A DNA stretch of 64,000 nucleotides, taken from the NCBI GenBank assembly GCA_035548515.1, contig DASZSW010000010.1, forward strand, positions 5,279 to 69,278. The letters are read 5' to 3'. Shown here piece by piece: positions 28,940 through 36,780 of this stretch. The translations under genes were made by a program, and so were the position numbers. The notes beneath the pieces are model-generated. The model saw nothing but the letters and a program-made list of their open reading frames with translations. It was not told where the DNA came from and made no database searches. Position 1 is the stretch's first letter, and the number at the start of each line of letters is the position of its first letter. The DNA is from DASZQY01 sp035548515. Its GTDB lineage: Bacteria; Pseudomonadota; Alphaproteobacteria; Rhizobiales; Kaistiaceae.

Positions 28940-30367
28940 CTAGAGCAGGCTCCCCTGCGACCCGTCATCCCCGCCGCCACGCCGCCGCTTCGGCGGCTGC
29001 GTCAGCCCGTTGGATACCGCCGCGACATGCCCATCTCCGAATTCGATGTCGAGCCGCTTCCCCCGCGGCACCGCAGCGGCGGACCGCACCGGCTCCCCAT
29101 CGACCGACACCAGCGCGAACCCGCGCGCCAGCACCGAGCGATACGACACGACCTCCAGCAGCTTCTCCGCCGCCGCGAGCTTCGCGCCAAGCCGCTCCAC
29201 CCGCCGCGCGAACGCCGCCTGCACCCGCCCGCCGACTCCGGCGAGCCGCTCCCCGCAGGTCGCGACCATGCGCATCACACCCGCCAGCGACAGCCGCCCG
29301 GCCGCGCGCTCGAACGCCGCGCGGTGCGCCCGTGCGTTGGCGATGAGCGCCATGCCAATCCGCCCGGCCACATCGTCGGCCCGCCGCCGCGCCTCCGCGA
29401 GCAGGTCCTCCGGCTTCGGCAGCGCCCGCGCCGCCGCGCGCAATTCCCTCCGCGCCGCCTCCACCTGCCTGAGTGCCCCGGCCGAGAGTCGCGCCGAGAA
29501 TCCGTCGACCGCCGCGACCAGCTCGGAGCGCACCGGCACCGCCATCTCCGCCGCGGCCGTCGGCGTCGGCGCGCGTTTGTCGGCGGCAAGATCGATCAGC
29601 GTGAAGTCGGTCTCGTGCCCCACCGCGGAGACCAGCGGAATCGTCGAAGCCGCCGCCGCGCGCACCACGACCTCCTCGTTGAACGCCCATAGGTCCTCGA
29701 GGCTGCCGCCGCCGCGCGCCACGATGATGAGGTCCGGTCGCGGATAGCGCCCGCCGGCGGGGAATGCGTTGAACCCGGCGATCGCCGCCGCGACTTCCGC
29801 CGCCGCCGTCTCGCCCTGCACGCGCACCGGCCACAGGATCACCCGCGTCGGGAAGCGGTCGCCGAGCCGGTGCAGGATGTCGCGGATCACCGCCCCGGTC
29901 GGCGATGTCACCACGCCGATGACGCGCGGCAGGTAGGGCAGGGCCTTCTTCCGCGCCTCGGCAAACAGCCCTTCGCCGGCGAGCGCCTTCCGCCGCGCAT
30001 CGAGCAGCGCCATCAGCGCGCCGACGCCCGCCGGCTCCATCGCCTCGATCACGAGCTGGTACTTCGACTGCCCGGGAAACGTCGTCAGCTTCCCCGTCGC
30101 GATGACCTCGACGCCTTCCTGCGGCTTGAAGCGCAGCTTGGGCATCGTCAGCCGCCACACCACCGCCTCCAGCCGTGCGCCCGCATCTTTCAGCGCGAAG
30201 TAAGCGTGGCCGGAAGAGTGCGCGCCCTTGAACCCGGAAATCTCGCCCCGCACGCGCACGTAGCCGAAGCGATCCTCGACCGTCTTGCGCAAGGCCGCCG
30301 ACAGCTCGGTGACGCTGTATTCGCCGATGTTTCCCTTGGCCGCCGGCTGAGCCGCGAAATCCGTCAT
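28940..30367 (-). CDS. xseA: Exodeoxyribonuclease VII large subunit
   Basis: A 475-residue XseA. The N-terminal OB-fold (SVTELSAALRKTVEDRFGYV, then GEISGFKGAHSSGHAYF) precedes the catalytic segment with RVIGVVTSPTGAVIRDIL, ARGGGSLEDLWAFN and SAVGHETDFTLIDLAADKRAPTP. A long alpha-helical coiled region and a C-terminal segment RGFALVSVDG follow. It partners with XseB (not in the window) for single-strand DNA degradation and mismatch repair. The gene converges on the monooxygenase with a 7-bp gap. Confidence 0.95.
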   Translation of the reverse strand: MTDFAAQPAAKGNIGEYSVTELSAALRKTVEDRFGYVRVRGEISGFKGAHSSGHAYFALKDAGARLEAVVWRLTMPKLRFKPQEGVEVIATGKLTTFPGQSKYQLVIEAMEPAGVGALMALLDARRKALAGEGLFAEARKKALPYLPRVIGVVTSPTGAVIRDILHRLGDRFPTRVILWPVRVQGETAAAEVAAAIAGFNAFPAGGRYPRPDLIIVARGGGSLEDLWAFNEEVVVRAAAASTIPLVSAVGHETDFTLIDLAADKRAPTPTAAAEMAVPVRSELVAAVDGFSARLSAGALRQVEAARRELRAAARALPKPEDLLAEARRRADDVAGRIGMALIANARAHRAAFERAAGRLSLAGVMRMVATCGERLAGVGGRVQAAFARRVERLGAKLAAAEKLLEVVSYRSVLARGFALVSVDGEPVRSAAAVPRGKRLDIEFGDGHVAAVSNGLTQPPKRRRGGGDDGSQGSLL

Positions 30368-30680
30368 GCGCCAGACCTGACGCCGTTCGCCGATACGGTC
30401 AAGCGCGCCCCCTCAGTCGGCTTCGCCGACAGCTCCCCCGTAAACGGGGGAGCATCCACGTCGCGACTATGACTCAACGCTGGGCGGATCCTCCCCCGCG
30501 AAGCGGGGGAGGCGGACCATGCGAAGCATGGTGGAGGGGGCGCCCGCCACTCGAACCCGGCAGAGCCAGAGCCATCCCTCCCCTTGCGGGGAGGGCGCCG
30601 AGCGCAGCGAGGCGGGTGGGGGTCTCGCGACGCTTCAGCTATAATCGCCGCAACCTCGACGGCCAACTCGACCACGGCCC
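30368..30680. repeat. Repeat-filled intergenic region (three REP-like units)
   Basis: No gene is seen. It holds a GCTCCCCC/GGGGGAGC hairpin (30432-30453), a family A double hairpin (30490-30541; second stem ACCATGC-GAA-GCATGGT at 30516-30532) and a family B CCCTCCCC/GGGGAGGG unit (30576-30622, ending in GGCGGGTGGGGGTCTCGCGACGC). The xseA and rsmE promoters, which diverge from here, must lie among or outside these units. Confidence 0.75.
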
Positions 30681-31496
30681 ATGATCCGCGACTTCACCTC
30701 CACCCGCCTGTTCCTCCGCCCGGCCCTAAGCGAAGGCGCAGTCGTCGACCTCGACGCGAAGCAGGCGAACTACCTCGCGAACGTGCTCCGCCTCCGCGAT
30801 AACGACACCGTCCTCGTCTTCAACGGCAGCGACGGCGAATGGCGCGCGACGCTGGCGGCCTCGGGCAAGAAGACCTGGCGCCTCACCGCAACCGAACAGA
30901 CTCGCCCCCAGCCACACGCGCCGGATCTCCAATACATCTTTGCCCCGCTGAAGCACGCCCGCCTCGACTACATGGTCGAGAAGGCGGTGGAGATGGGCGC
31001 CGGCCGCCTCCGCCCGGTCATCACGCGCCACACGCAGGTGACGCGCATCAACCGCGATCGCATGGAGGCCAACGCCATCGAAGCAGCAGAGCAATGCGGC
31101 ATCCTCACGCTCCCCACGATCGACGAGCCGATCGCCCTCGGCGATCTCCTCGACCGCTGGGAGAAAAACGACACCGGCCGCCGCCTCATCTTCTGCGACG
31201 AATCCGCCGCCGGCGATCCGCTGACCCAACTCGCGTCATTAAAACGCGACATCGCAAACGAGTCCCCTCTCCCCGGAGGGGAGAGGGACAGGGTGAGGGA
31301 AGTCGCACCAAACCCACCGCCGCTGGCCGTCCTCATCGGCCCCGAAGGCGGCTTCGCGCAGGACGAACGTGCCGCCCTCCTGTCGCGCCCCTACGTCACC
31401 GCCATCAGCCTCGGCCCGCGCATCCTCCGCGCCGATACAGCAGCGGTCGCGGCGCTCGCCTTGGTCCAGGCAACGCTCGGCGACTGGCGCGCCTGA
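30681..31496 (+). CDS. rsmE: 16S rRNA (uracil1498-N3)-methyltransferase
   Basis: A 271-residue SPOUT methyltransferase that methylates U1498 of 16S rRNA. N-terminal PUA-like part: RLFLRP and KQANYLANVLRLRDND. SPOUT part: KHARLDYMVEKAVEMGAGRL, EQCGILTLP, VLIGPEGGFAQDE and LGPRILRADTA. The family is usually about 240-250 residues. The excess here is a low-complexity stretch at about residues 194-208 (SPLPGGERDRVREVA) encoded by an in-frame palindromic repeat just ahead of the SAM-binding GPEGG loop. Confidence 0.92.
   Translation: MIRDFTSTRLFLRPALSEGAVVDLDAKQANYLANVLRLRDNDTVLVFNGSDGEWRATLAASGKKTWRLTATEQTRPQPHAPDLQYIFAPLKHARLDYMVEKAVEMGAGRLRPVITRHTQVTRINRDRMEANAIEAAEQCGILTLPTIDEPIALGDLLDRWEKNDTGRRLIFCDESAAGDPLTQLASLKRDIANESPLPGGERDRVREVAPNPPPLAVLIGPEGGFAQDERAALLSRPYVTAISLGPRILRADTAAVAALALVQATLGDWRA
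31263..31303 (+). repeat. REP-like element (family C) inserted in frame in rsmE
   Basis: CCCTCTCCCC (31265-31274) and GGGGAGAGGG (31278-31287) form a perfect 10-bp hairpin with a GGA loop, followed by ACAGGGTGAGGG. The same element type occurs between genes at 34507-34595 and, inverted, at 34622-34686. Confidence 0.8.
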
Positions 31497-31619
31497 GGCC
31501 GGCGGACTAGTGGCAAAGTTGCGCTGTCGCCCCAGATTGGAGCAGAACGTCCCTCCGATTGCCCGCCCGACTTCCCCCCGCTAATCTCCGCGCCCCATTC
31601 ACCGGAAAGTTCGTCCCGC

Positions 31620-32990
31620 ATGGCCCGCGACGTCTCCGACGCGACGCCGATAGAATCCCGCGACCAGCTGGTTGAGGTCATCGCCTCCGGCGGCAAGCCG
31701 AAGGCCGAATGGCGCGTGGGCACGGAGCACGAAAAGTTCGGCTTCTACCTCGGCGATCATTCGCCGGTCCCTTACGACGGCGATCGCGGCATCCGCCGGC
31801 TGCTGGAAGCGATGGAGGGCCTGCTCGGCTGGACGCCGATCATGGACGATGGCCACATCATCGGTCTGACCGATCCGACGGGGCAGGGCGCCATCTCGCT
31901 GGAGCCCGGCGGCCAGTTCGAGCTGTCCGGCGCCCCCCTCGCCACCATCCACCAGACCGCCCGTGAGGTGAACGCGCACTTGGCGCAGGTGCGCGAATGC
32001 GCGACGCCGCTCGGCATCGGCTTCTTGGGCGTCGGCTTCTCGCCCCGCTGGGCCCGTCGCGAAACGCCCGTGATGCCCAAGTCGCGCTACGCCATCATGG
32101 CGCGCTACATGCCGAAGGTCGGTGGCAAGGGCATCGACATGATGTTCCGCACCTGCACCATCCAGGCCAATCTCGATTTCGCCGATGAGGCCGACATGGT
32201 GCGCAAGATGCGCGTCGGCCTCGCGCTTCAGCCGGTGGTCACGGCGCTCTTCGCCAACTCGCCCTTCACCGAGGGCAAGCCCAACGGCTTCCAGTCCTTC
32301 CGCTCCGAGGTCTGGCTCGACACGGATCGCGATCGCACCGGCATGCTGCCCTTCGCCTTCGAGCGCGGCTTCGGCTTCGAGCGCTACGTCGACTGGGCGC
32401 TCGATGTGCCGATGTATTTCGTCAAGCGCGGCGCCATCTACCACGATGTCGCCGGCGGCTCCTTCCGCGACTTGATGGCCGGCAAGCTCGAGCAACTCCC
32501 GGGCGAGCACGCCACGATGTCGGACTGGATGAATCACCTCGGCACGCTGTTTCCCGAGGTCCGCCTCAAGCGCTACCTCGAGATGCGCGGCGCCGATGGC
32601 GGCGAGGGCAGGGTCATCTCCGCCGTCCCCGCCTTTTGGGTCGGCCTCATGTACGATTCCCTCGCGCTCGACGCCGCCTGGCAGCTCGTGCAGGACTGGA
32701 CCGAGACCGAGCGCCAGGAGATGCGGAACGCCGTCCCGCTCACCGCCCTCGACACGCCCTTCCGCAACCGCACCGTTCGCGACATCGCGATCGAAGTCGT
32801 CGCCCTCGCCAAGGCCGGCCTCACCCGCCGCGCCAACAAGAATCGTGAAGGCCACGACGAGTCGGTCTACCTCGCCCCCGTCGAGGAAACGCTGGCCACC
32901 GGCAAGACCCCCGCCGACCGCCTCCTCGACGAATACGAATCCGACTGGCACGGCGACGTCGACAAGGTGTTCACCACCCACGCGTATTGA
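31620..32990 (+). CDS. gshA: Glutamate--cysteine ligase
   Basis: A 456-residue alphaproteobacterial/plant-type gamma-glutamylcysteine synthetase (GCS2 family), catalysing the first step of glutathione synthesis. Signatures: WRVGTEHEKFGFY (active-site Glu) near residue 30, GQGAISLEPGGQFELSG, MARYMPKVG, RTCTIQANLDF and RGAIYHDVAGGSFRDLM. Length matches rhizobial GshA. ATG 31620 begins a gene on its own; gshB is not in the window. Confidence 0.95.
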   Translation: MARDVSDATPIESRDQLVEVIASGGKPKAEWRVGTEHEKFGFYLGDHSPVPYDGDRGIRRLLEAMEGLLGWTPIMDDGHIIGLTDPTGQGAISLEPGGQFELSGAPLATIHQTAREVNAHLAQVRECATPLGIGFLGVGFSPRWARRETPVMPKSRYAIMARYMPKVGGKGIDMMFRTCTIQANLDFADEADMVRKMRVGLALQPVVTALFANSPFTEGKPNGFQSFRSEVWLDTDRDRTGMLPFAFERGFGFERYVDWALDVPMYFVKRGAIYHDVAGGSFRDLMAGKLEQLPGEHATMSDWMNHLGTLFPEVRLKRYLEMRGADGGEGRVISAVPAFWVGLMYDSLALDAAWQLVQDWTETERQEMRNAVPLTALDTPFRNRTVRDIAIEVVALAKAGLTRRANKNREGHDESVYLAPVEETLATGKTPADRLLDEYESDWHGDVDKVFTTHAY

Positions 32991-33018
32991 GCGACGTGCG
33001 CAGAATCGCACACATCCC

Positions 33019-33055
33019 AAAAACAAAAATGGCCCGCCCAGTTACGGGCGGGCCA
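33019..33055 (-). terminator. Rho-independent terminator for the DUF1127 gene
   Basis: TGGCCCGCCC (33030-33039) and GGGCGGGCCA (33046-33055) form a perfect 10-bp stem. The A-rich flank 33019-33029 is the T-tract when read on the minus strand, so it terminates the DUF1127 transcript. It may also stop gshA read-through. Confidence 0.88.
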
Positions 33056-33107
33056 GGTTGCCGGAGTTCCCAGGGGACCAGGTCCTCCGAATTCGGGAGA
33101 CGCGGGG

Positions 33108-33410
33108 TTACGCGTCGAAAACGCAGAGCGAGCGGGAACGCGTCGCCGCCTTGCGCTCGGCTGAGAACGCTCGCAGCTGATACGACGGATCCTCCGCAAG
33201 GCGCGACGCCAGCGCCGAGCGCACGTCGCCTTCGGTGAGGCCGATGTCGGCCAGCATGTGCGAATCCCATTCGAGCAGCCGGTTGACGGAGCGGCGGTTC
33301 TTCATTGCCGTCCACGCTGAAGCCACGCGGGCGAAGCCCGCCTCGACGAAGGCGCGCAGGCCGTGGACCGGGCTCGCGATCTCGGAGTGGGTGAATTCGG
33401 TGGTAGCCAT
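33108..33410 (-). CDS. DUF1127 domain-containing small protein
   Basis: A 100-residue protein with the DUF1127 core at about residues 38-66 (RRSVNRLLEWDSHMLADIGL, then TEGDVRSAL) and an Arg-rich neighbourhood. DUF1127 proteins are small RNA-binding or stress-linked proteins of alpha- and gammaproteobacteria. ATG 33410 is preceded by AAGGAG. It is divergent from a LysR regulator. Confidence 0.88.
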   Translation of the reverse strand: MATTEFTHSEIASPVHGLRAFVEAGFARVASAWTAMKNRRSVNRLLEWDSHMLADIGLTEGDVRSALASRLAEDPSYQLRAFSAERKAATRSRSLCVFDA

Positions 33411-33596
33411 GGCAGTGCTCCTTCAGGGGTGCGTCGGGGACCGCCCGCTCATGCGGATCGGGGTTGGAGGGCTGGATTGCTCTCGGAACGCTGCCTATAT
33501 GCGCCAACGCTATTGATCATTCCAACGAATGTTTCTAATGTCCATCATCTGTTTCGTTGATCGAAGAACGGCGGTTTTCCGCCAGGAGCGTACGCC
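33411..33596. promoter_or_regulatory. Divergent control region DUF1127/LysR
   Basis: A 186-bp, relatively A+T-rich region with CAACGAA near 33523 and its inverse TTCGTTG near 33553, plus two TTGATC copies. This is suitable for LysR-type autoregulation and control of the small gene. Exact promoter boxes were not assigned. Confidence 0.45.
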
Positions 33597-34475
33597 ATGA
33601 CCGAGATTCTGGACCTCGACCAGCTCCGCACCTTCGTTGCGATCGCCGAGTCCGGCAGCTTCACCCGCGCCGCCGAGGTCGTGCACAAGACTCAGTCCGC
33701 GGTGTCGATGCAGATGCGCCGACTGGAGGAGCGGATCGGCAAGCCGATCTTCGTCCGCGACGGCCGCCAGTCGAAGCTGAGCAGCGAGGGCGAACGCCTC
33801 CTGGGTTACGCTCGCCGCATGGTGCATCTCTCCAACGAGACGCTCGCTGCTTTCGACGAGACCGAGCTCACCGGCTCCGTCGTGCTCGGCACGCCCGATG
33901 ATTACGCCGACAGGTTCCTGCCCGAGATTCTCGCCCGCTTTGCCCGCTCCAATCCGCGCGTCGAGGTCACCGTCATGTGCGAGCCGTCGCTGACGCTCGC
34001 CGAGCGCGCCCGCACCGCCGATATCGATCTCGCCATCGTCACCGCATGCGGCGAGTTCGACGCCGCGGTCATCCGTCAGGAGCCGCTGCTCTGGGTGACG
34101 TCGTCCTCCCACCACACCGAGCAGGAAGACATCGTCCCGCTGGCGCTGTCGCGCGCGCCGTGCATGTGGCGCGCTGCCGGCCTCGATGCGCTCACCCGCG
34201 TCGGCCGCAAGTACCGCATCCGCTACACCAGCGGCAACTCGACTGCGATCAGCGCCGCGGTGCTCGCCGGCCTCGCCGTCACCGTCGTCGCCGAGTCCGC
34301 GCTCCGCCCTGGCATGCGCGTGCTGTCGGAAGCCGAAGGCTTCCCGCGCCTCCCGAACTGCGAGATCGGCATCCTGCGCTCGTGGAACAAGCCGAACTCC
34401 CCGATCGTCGACAAGCTCGCCGAGCACATCGTCTCCTCGCTCGACAACCTCTCCGTCCCGGCGGTCGCGGCGTAG
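33597..34475 (+). CDS. LysR-family regulator, LsrB/VtlR-like
   Basis: A 292-residue LTTR. The HTH (LDQLRTFVAIAESGSFTRAA, then HKTQSAVSMQMRRLEERIGK) and effector domain (GSVVLGTPDDYADRFLPEIL) match the LsrB/VtlR type of Hyphomicrobiales, regulators linked to envelope stress, redox and DUF1127 genes. AGGAG precedes ATG 33597. The family assignment is by recall of sequence style plus the DUF1127 neighbour and is not certain. Confidence 0.8.
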   Translation: MTEILDLDQLRTFVAIAESGSFTRAAEVVHKTQSAVSMQMRRLEERIGKPIFVRDGRQSKLSSEGERLLGYARRMVHLSNETLAAFDETELTGSVVLGTPDDYADRFLPEILARFARSNPRVEVTVMCEPSLTLAERARTADIDLAIVTACGEFDAAVIRQEPLLWVTSSSHHTEQEDIVPLALSRAPCMWRAAGLDALTRVGRKYRIRYTSGNSTAISAAVLAGLAVTVVAESALRPGMRVLSEAEGFPRLPNCEIGILRSWNKPNSPIVDKLAEHIVSSLDNLSVPAVAA

Positions 34476-34962
34476 CGACAGGCACAGCGCACGCTCTCAA
34501 CAGAGGCTCCCTCTCAACAGAGGCACCCCTCTCCCATAGGGAGAGGGCCATGAGCCTTGGCGAACCGCAGGTGAGCTTAGGCGAATGGGGTGAGGGGTTC
34601 GGCCTTATCCGGAGAGGTCATAGCCCTCACCCTTCGCCTCTAATTCGCTACGCTCATAAGAGGCGAAGCCCTCTCCCGACGGGAGAGGCGGCACCTTGGC
34701 ACCGGCCGCTCCAACCCGCCCGAAAGAGTCGCCATCCCTCCCCCTTGCGGGGAGGGGGGACCATCGCGAAGCGATGGTGGGTGGGGGTCGCACCAGCGCC
34801 CGCGATCAGCCCCCATCCCGCAAACCCAATCCCCAATCCCCAACCTCAGCGCACGCCCATTCCCCGCCACCCCCCGCGCGCGAACGCCCCATTCCTTGAG
34901 CCACCCCGCCCAGCGGCCTACATCCTCCCCACGAGAACAAAATTCCAACCGGAGTGACTCCC
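34476..34962. repeat. Gene-free region packed with REP-like repeats
   Basis: No credible gene in 487 bp. Contents: a family C CCCTCTCCC/GGGAGAGGG unit ending in GGGGTGAGGGG (34507-34595), an inverted family C unit ending CCTCTCCCGACGGGAGAGG (34622-34686) and a family B CCCTCCCCC/GGGGAGGGG unit with ACCATCGC/GCGATGGT (34737-34791). The last 120 bp are C-rich and presumably carry the peroxiredoxin promoter. Confidence 0.7.
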
Positions 34963-35625
34963 ATGTCCCTGCGCATCGGCGACACCGCGCCCGATTTCGA
35001 GGCCAACACCACCGAGGGGCCGATCAAGTTCCACCAGTGGCTGGGCGACTCCTGGGGCATCCTCTTCTCCCACCCGAAAGACTTCACCCCGGTCTGCACC
35101 ACCGAGCTCGGCGCCATGGCCAAGCTCAGCCCCGACTTCAGGAAGCGCAACGTCAAGGTCATCGGCCTCAGCGTCGATCCGGTCGAGAAGCATTCCGGCT
35201 GGGCGAAGGACATCGCCGAGGTCTCCGGCGCCGCCCCCGATTTCCCGATGATCGAGGATCCCCAGCTCAAGGTGTCGAAGCTCTACGACATGCTGCCCGC
35301 CGGCGCCGGCGAGACGTCGGAAGGCCGCACCGCCGCCGACAACCAGACCGTCCGCGTCGTCTACGTCATCGGCCCCGACAAGAAGATCAAGCTCCAGCTC
35401 GCCTACCCGATGACCACCGGCCGCAACTTCGATGAGATCCTGCGCGTGGTGGATTCCCTCCAGCTCACCGCCAGGCACAAGGTCGCGACACCGGCGAACT
35501 GGAAGCACGGCGAAGACGTCATCATCGCCGGCTCCGTCACCGACGAAGACGCGAAGAAGACCTACCCCAACGGCTGGAAGACCCCGAAACCCTATATCCG
35601 CATCGTCCCGCAACCGCGGGGGTAG
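34963..35625 (+). CDS. Peroxiredoxin, 1-Cys (Prx6) type
   Basis: A 220-residue AhpC/TSA-fold peroxidase. The peroxidatic motif DFTPVCTTEL carries the single catalytic Cys near residue 46; the Prx6-type C-terminal extension (KKTYPNGWKTPKPYIRIVPQ) is present and no resolving Cys is visible. It reduces peroxides in the cytosol with an external thiol, plausibly glutathione given gshA nearby. ATG 34963 follows CGGAG. Confidence 0.93.
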   Translation: MSLRIGDTAPDFEANTTEGPIKFHQWLGDSWGILFSHPKDFTPVCTTELGAMAKLSPDFRKRNVKVIGLSVDPVEKHSGWAKDIAEVSGAAPDFPMIEDPQLKVSKLYDMLPAGAGETSEGRTAADNQTVRVVYVIGPDKKIKLQLAYPMTTGRNFDEILRVVDSLQLTARHKVATPANWKHGEDVIIAGSVTDEDAKKTYPNGWKTPKPYIRIVPQPRG

Positions 35626-35655
35626 GGCGGCTTCTCACATCGCGGCGGAAGTTTC

Positions 35656-35686
35656 AGGGCGCGCTCCGCAAGGGGCGCGCCTTTTT
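35656..35686 (+). terminator. Rho-independent terminator after peroxiredoxin
   Basis: GGCGCGC (35658-35664) pairs with GCGCGCC (35675-35681), extended inward by TCC/GGG, followed by TTTTT. The T-run overlaps the stop codon of the convergent island gene. Confidence 0.85.
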
Positions 35687-36347
35687 ACTTTCCGCCCAGC
35701 GAGCGCCAAAGGGCCAGTAAAGCCCGATACTTCTCGACAAAGATTTCACGCTCGCCGCCGTCGAAAATCAGATCGCTGGGGCGAAAGTATCCTCGCCGCA
35801 GAACATCAACCAATCGAAAGTCGGCGAGCTTCATGCCGGGGAATGCCGTCGCGAGTAAGGCAAGGCCGACACGGGCGCCCTCGTCCGGAAGCGCGGGTTT
35901 TTCGCTGAAATATGGATAGATGATGCGCGGTGATCCGTCGAAGGCGATAACCGAGATGGTGTTCTCGATCTTCAGCGTGGTTTGGAGTTCGGGAATGTTG
36001 AGGCGTGCCCTGAGACTTTGCGGAGCGAACTGGAATGGTTCATTGCGCCAGCGCATCTTTTCGTTCCACATCGCCTCGAAGGCGGAGGCCAGCGCCGGAT
36101 ACAGGCGCGCGCGTCCCTTGTTGGCAGCCACACGCATGCTCACAAGATCGGTAATGCGGCCGCGCCCCGCCATGTGCCCTTTCACATCCGCCCAAAACCC
36201 GCTGTAGAAGTCTCCACCTCCCTCGCGCTCGCCATCGTCGCGTCGTCGATCTTCCGCAATGTCCCGCCGCAGAAGCGTTCGTTGCAGCTTCGCGTCCGCG
36301 TAGAGCATCTGAAGCGCTTTCCGGAGATGTATTTTTTCGAGCGACAT
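35685..36347 (-). CDS. Unknown 220-aa protein (accessory island)
   Basis: A soluble, charged protein with no signal or membrane segment and no recognised domain. Features: a basic helical N-terminus (RKALQMLYADAKLQRTLLRRD), then an acidic/Arg run (EDRRRDDGEREGGGDFYS), and a C-terminal conserved-looking block (SPRIIYPYFSEKPALPDEGA, later VDVLRRGYFRPSD). ATG 36347 is preceded by GAGGG. Start is 14 bp after the Cas2-like gene's stop, so they form a bicistron. G+C is lower than flanking genes. Confidence 0.7.
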   Translation of the reverse strand: MSLEKIHLRKALQMLYADAKLQRTLLRRDIAEDRRRDDGEREGGGDFYSGFWADVKGHMAGRGRITDLVSMRVAANKGRARLYPALASAFEAMWNEKMRWRNEPFQFAPQSLRARLNIPELQTTLKIENTISVIAFDGSPRIIYPYFSEKPALPDEGARVGLALLATAFPGMKLADFRLVDVLRRGYFRPSDLIFDGGEREIFVEKYRALLALWRSLGGK

Positions 36348-36361
36348 CGGTTCGCCCTCTC

Positions 36362-36640
36362 TCAGGCAGCCATCTTGCCGGAGCGTTCGTTGATCCACTT
36401 CCACGCGTCTTCGGGCAGCCAGCCTTGATAGTCGCGAGTCACGCCGATGATCAGAAAGAAGTCGTTCTTGTCCACGCGCGGTTCGATACGATTCCAAATA
36501 CCTTGGGCGGTCAAGTTGGTATCAAGAAGCCAAGTGGAACCAAGGTGATGCCACCAGTCTCCGCAACTCTGTATTGCTTCAAAGAGGCTAGAATAATCTT
36601 GTCCTGGCTTCTTCAAGTCGTAGTTCACAGCATAAATCAT
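36362..36640 (-). CDS. Cas2/VapD-fold small protein (often labelled SinR family)
   Basis: 92 residues. A beta-alpha-beta-beta-alpha-beta ferredoxin-like pattern: strand MIYAVNYDL with a Cas2-position Asp, helix YSSLFEAIQSCGDWW, strand STWLLDT, helix TAQGIWNRIEPRV, strand DFFLIIGV, and tail GWLPEDAWKWINERS. The style matches small Cas2/VapD-like proteins frequently annotated SinR family. No CRISPR array or cas1 is present. ATG 36640 follows AGAGGT. It could be an RNA-acting toxin or effector; catalytic status cannot be settled here. Confidence 0.65.
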   Translation of the reverse strand: MIYAVNYDLKKPGQDYSSLFEAIQSCGDWWHHLGSTWLLDTNLTAQGIWNRIEPRVDKNDFFLIIGVTRDYQGWLPEDAWKWINERSGKMAA

Positions 36641-36780
36641 CGCTACCTCTGTATTTTGACGGCGTTGGGGGCCTACTCTCCAATGCGGACGGCAACCGAT
36701 GCGCGGACATCCGGTAGTTGATGTCCGCGCGGCCGCGAACTCCGGCATAGGCAATCGGAGGCCCAACGGGGCGAGCAGTC
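36641..36780. promoter_or_regulatory. Divergent control region of the island
   Basis: 140 bp separating the minus-strand Cas2-like/220-aa bicistron from the plus-strand sigma-like/peptidase bicistron. Both promoters must lie here. It contains GCGGACATCCGG around 36713 followed by a near-repeat GATGTCCGCGCGG around 36720. These form an inverted repeat (CCGCGCGGACATC / GATGTCCGCGCGG type) suited to a shared operator. Confidence 0.5.
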
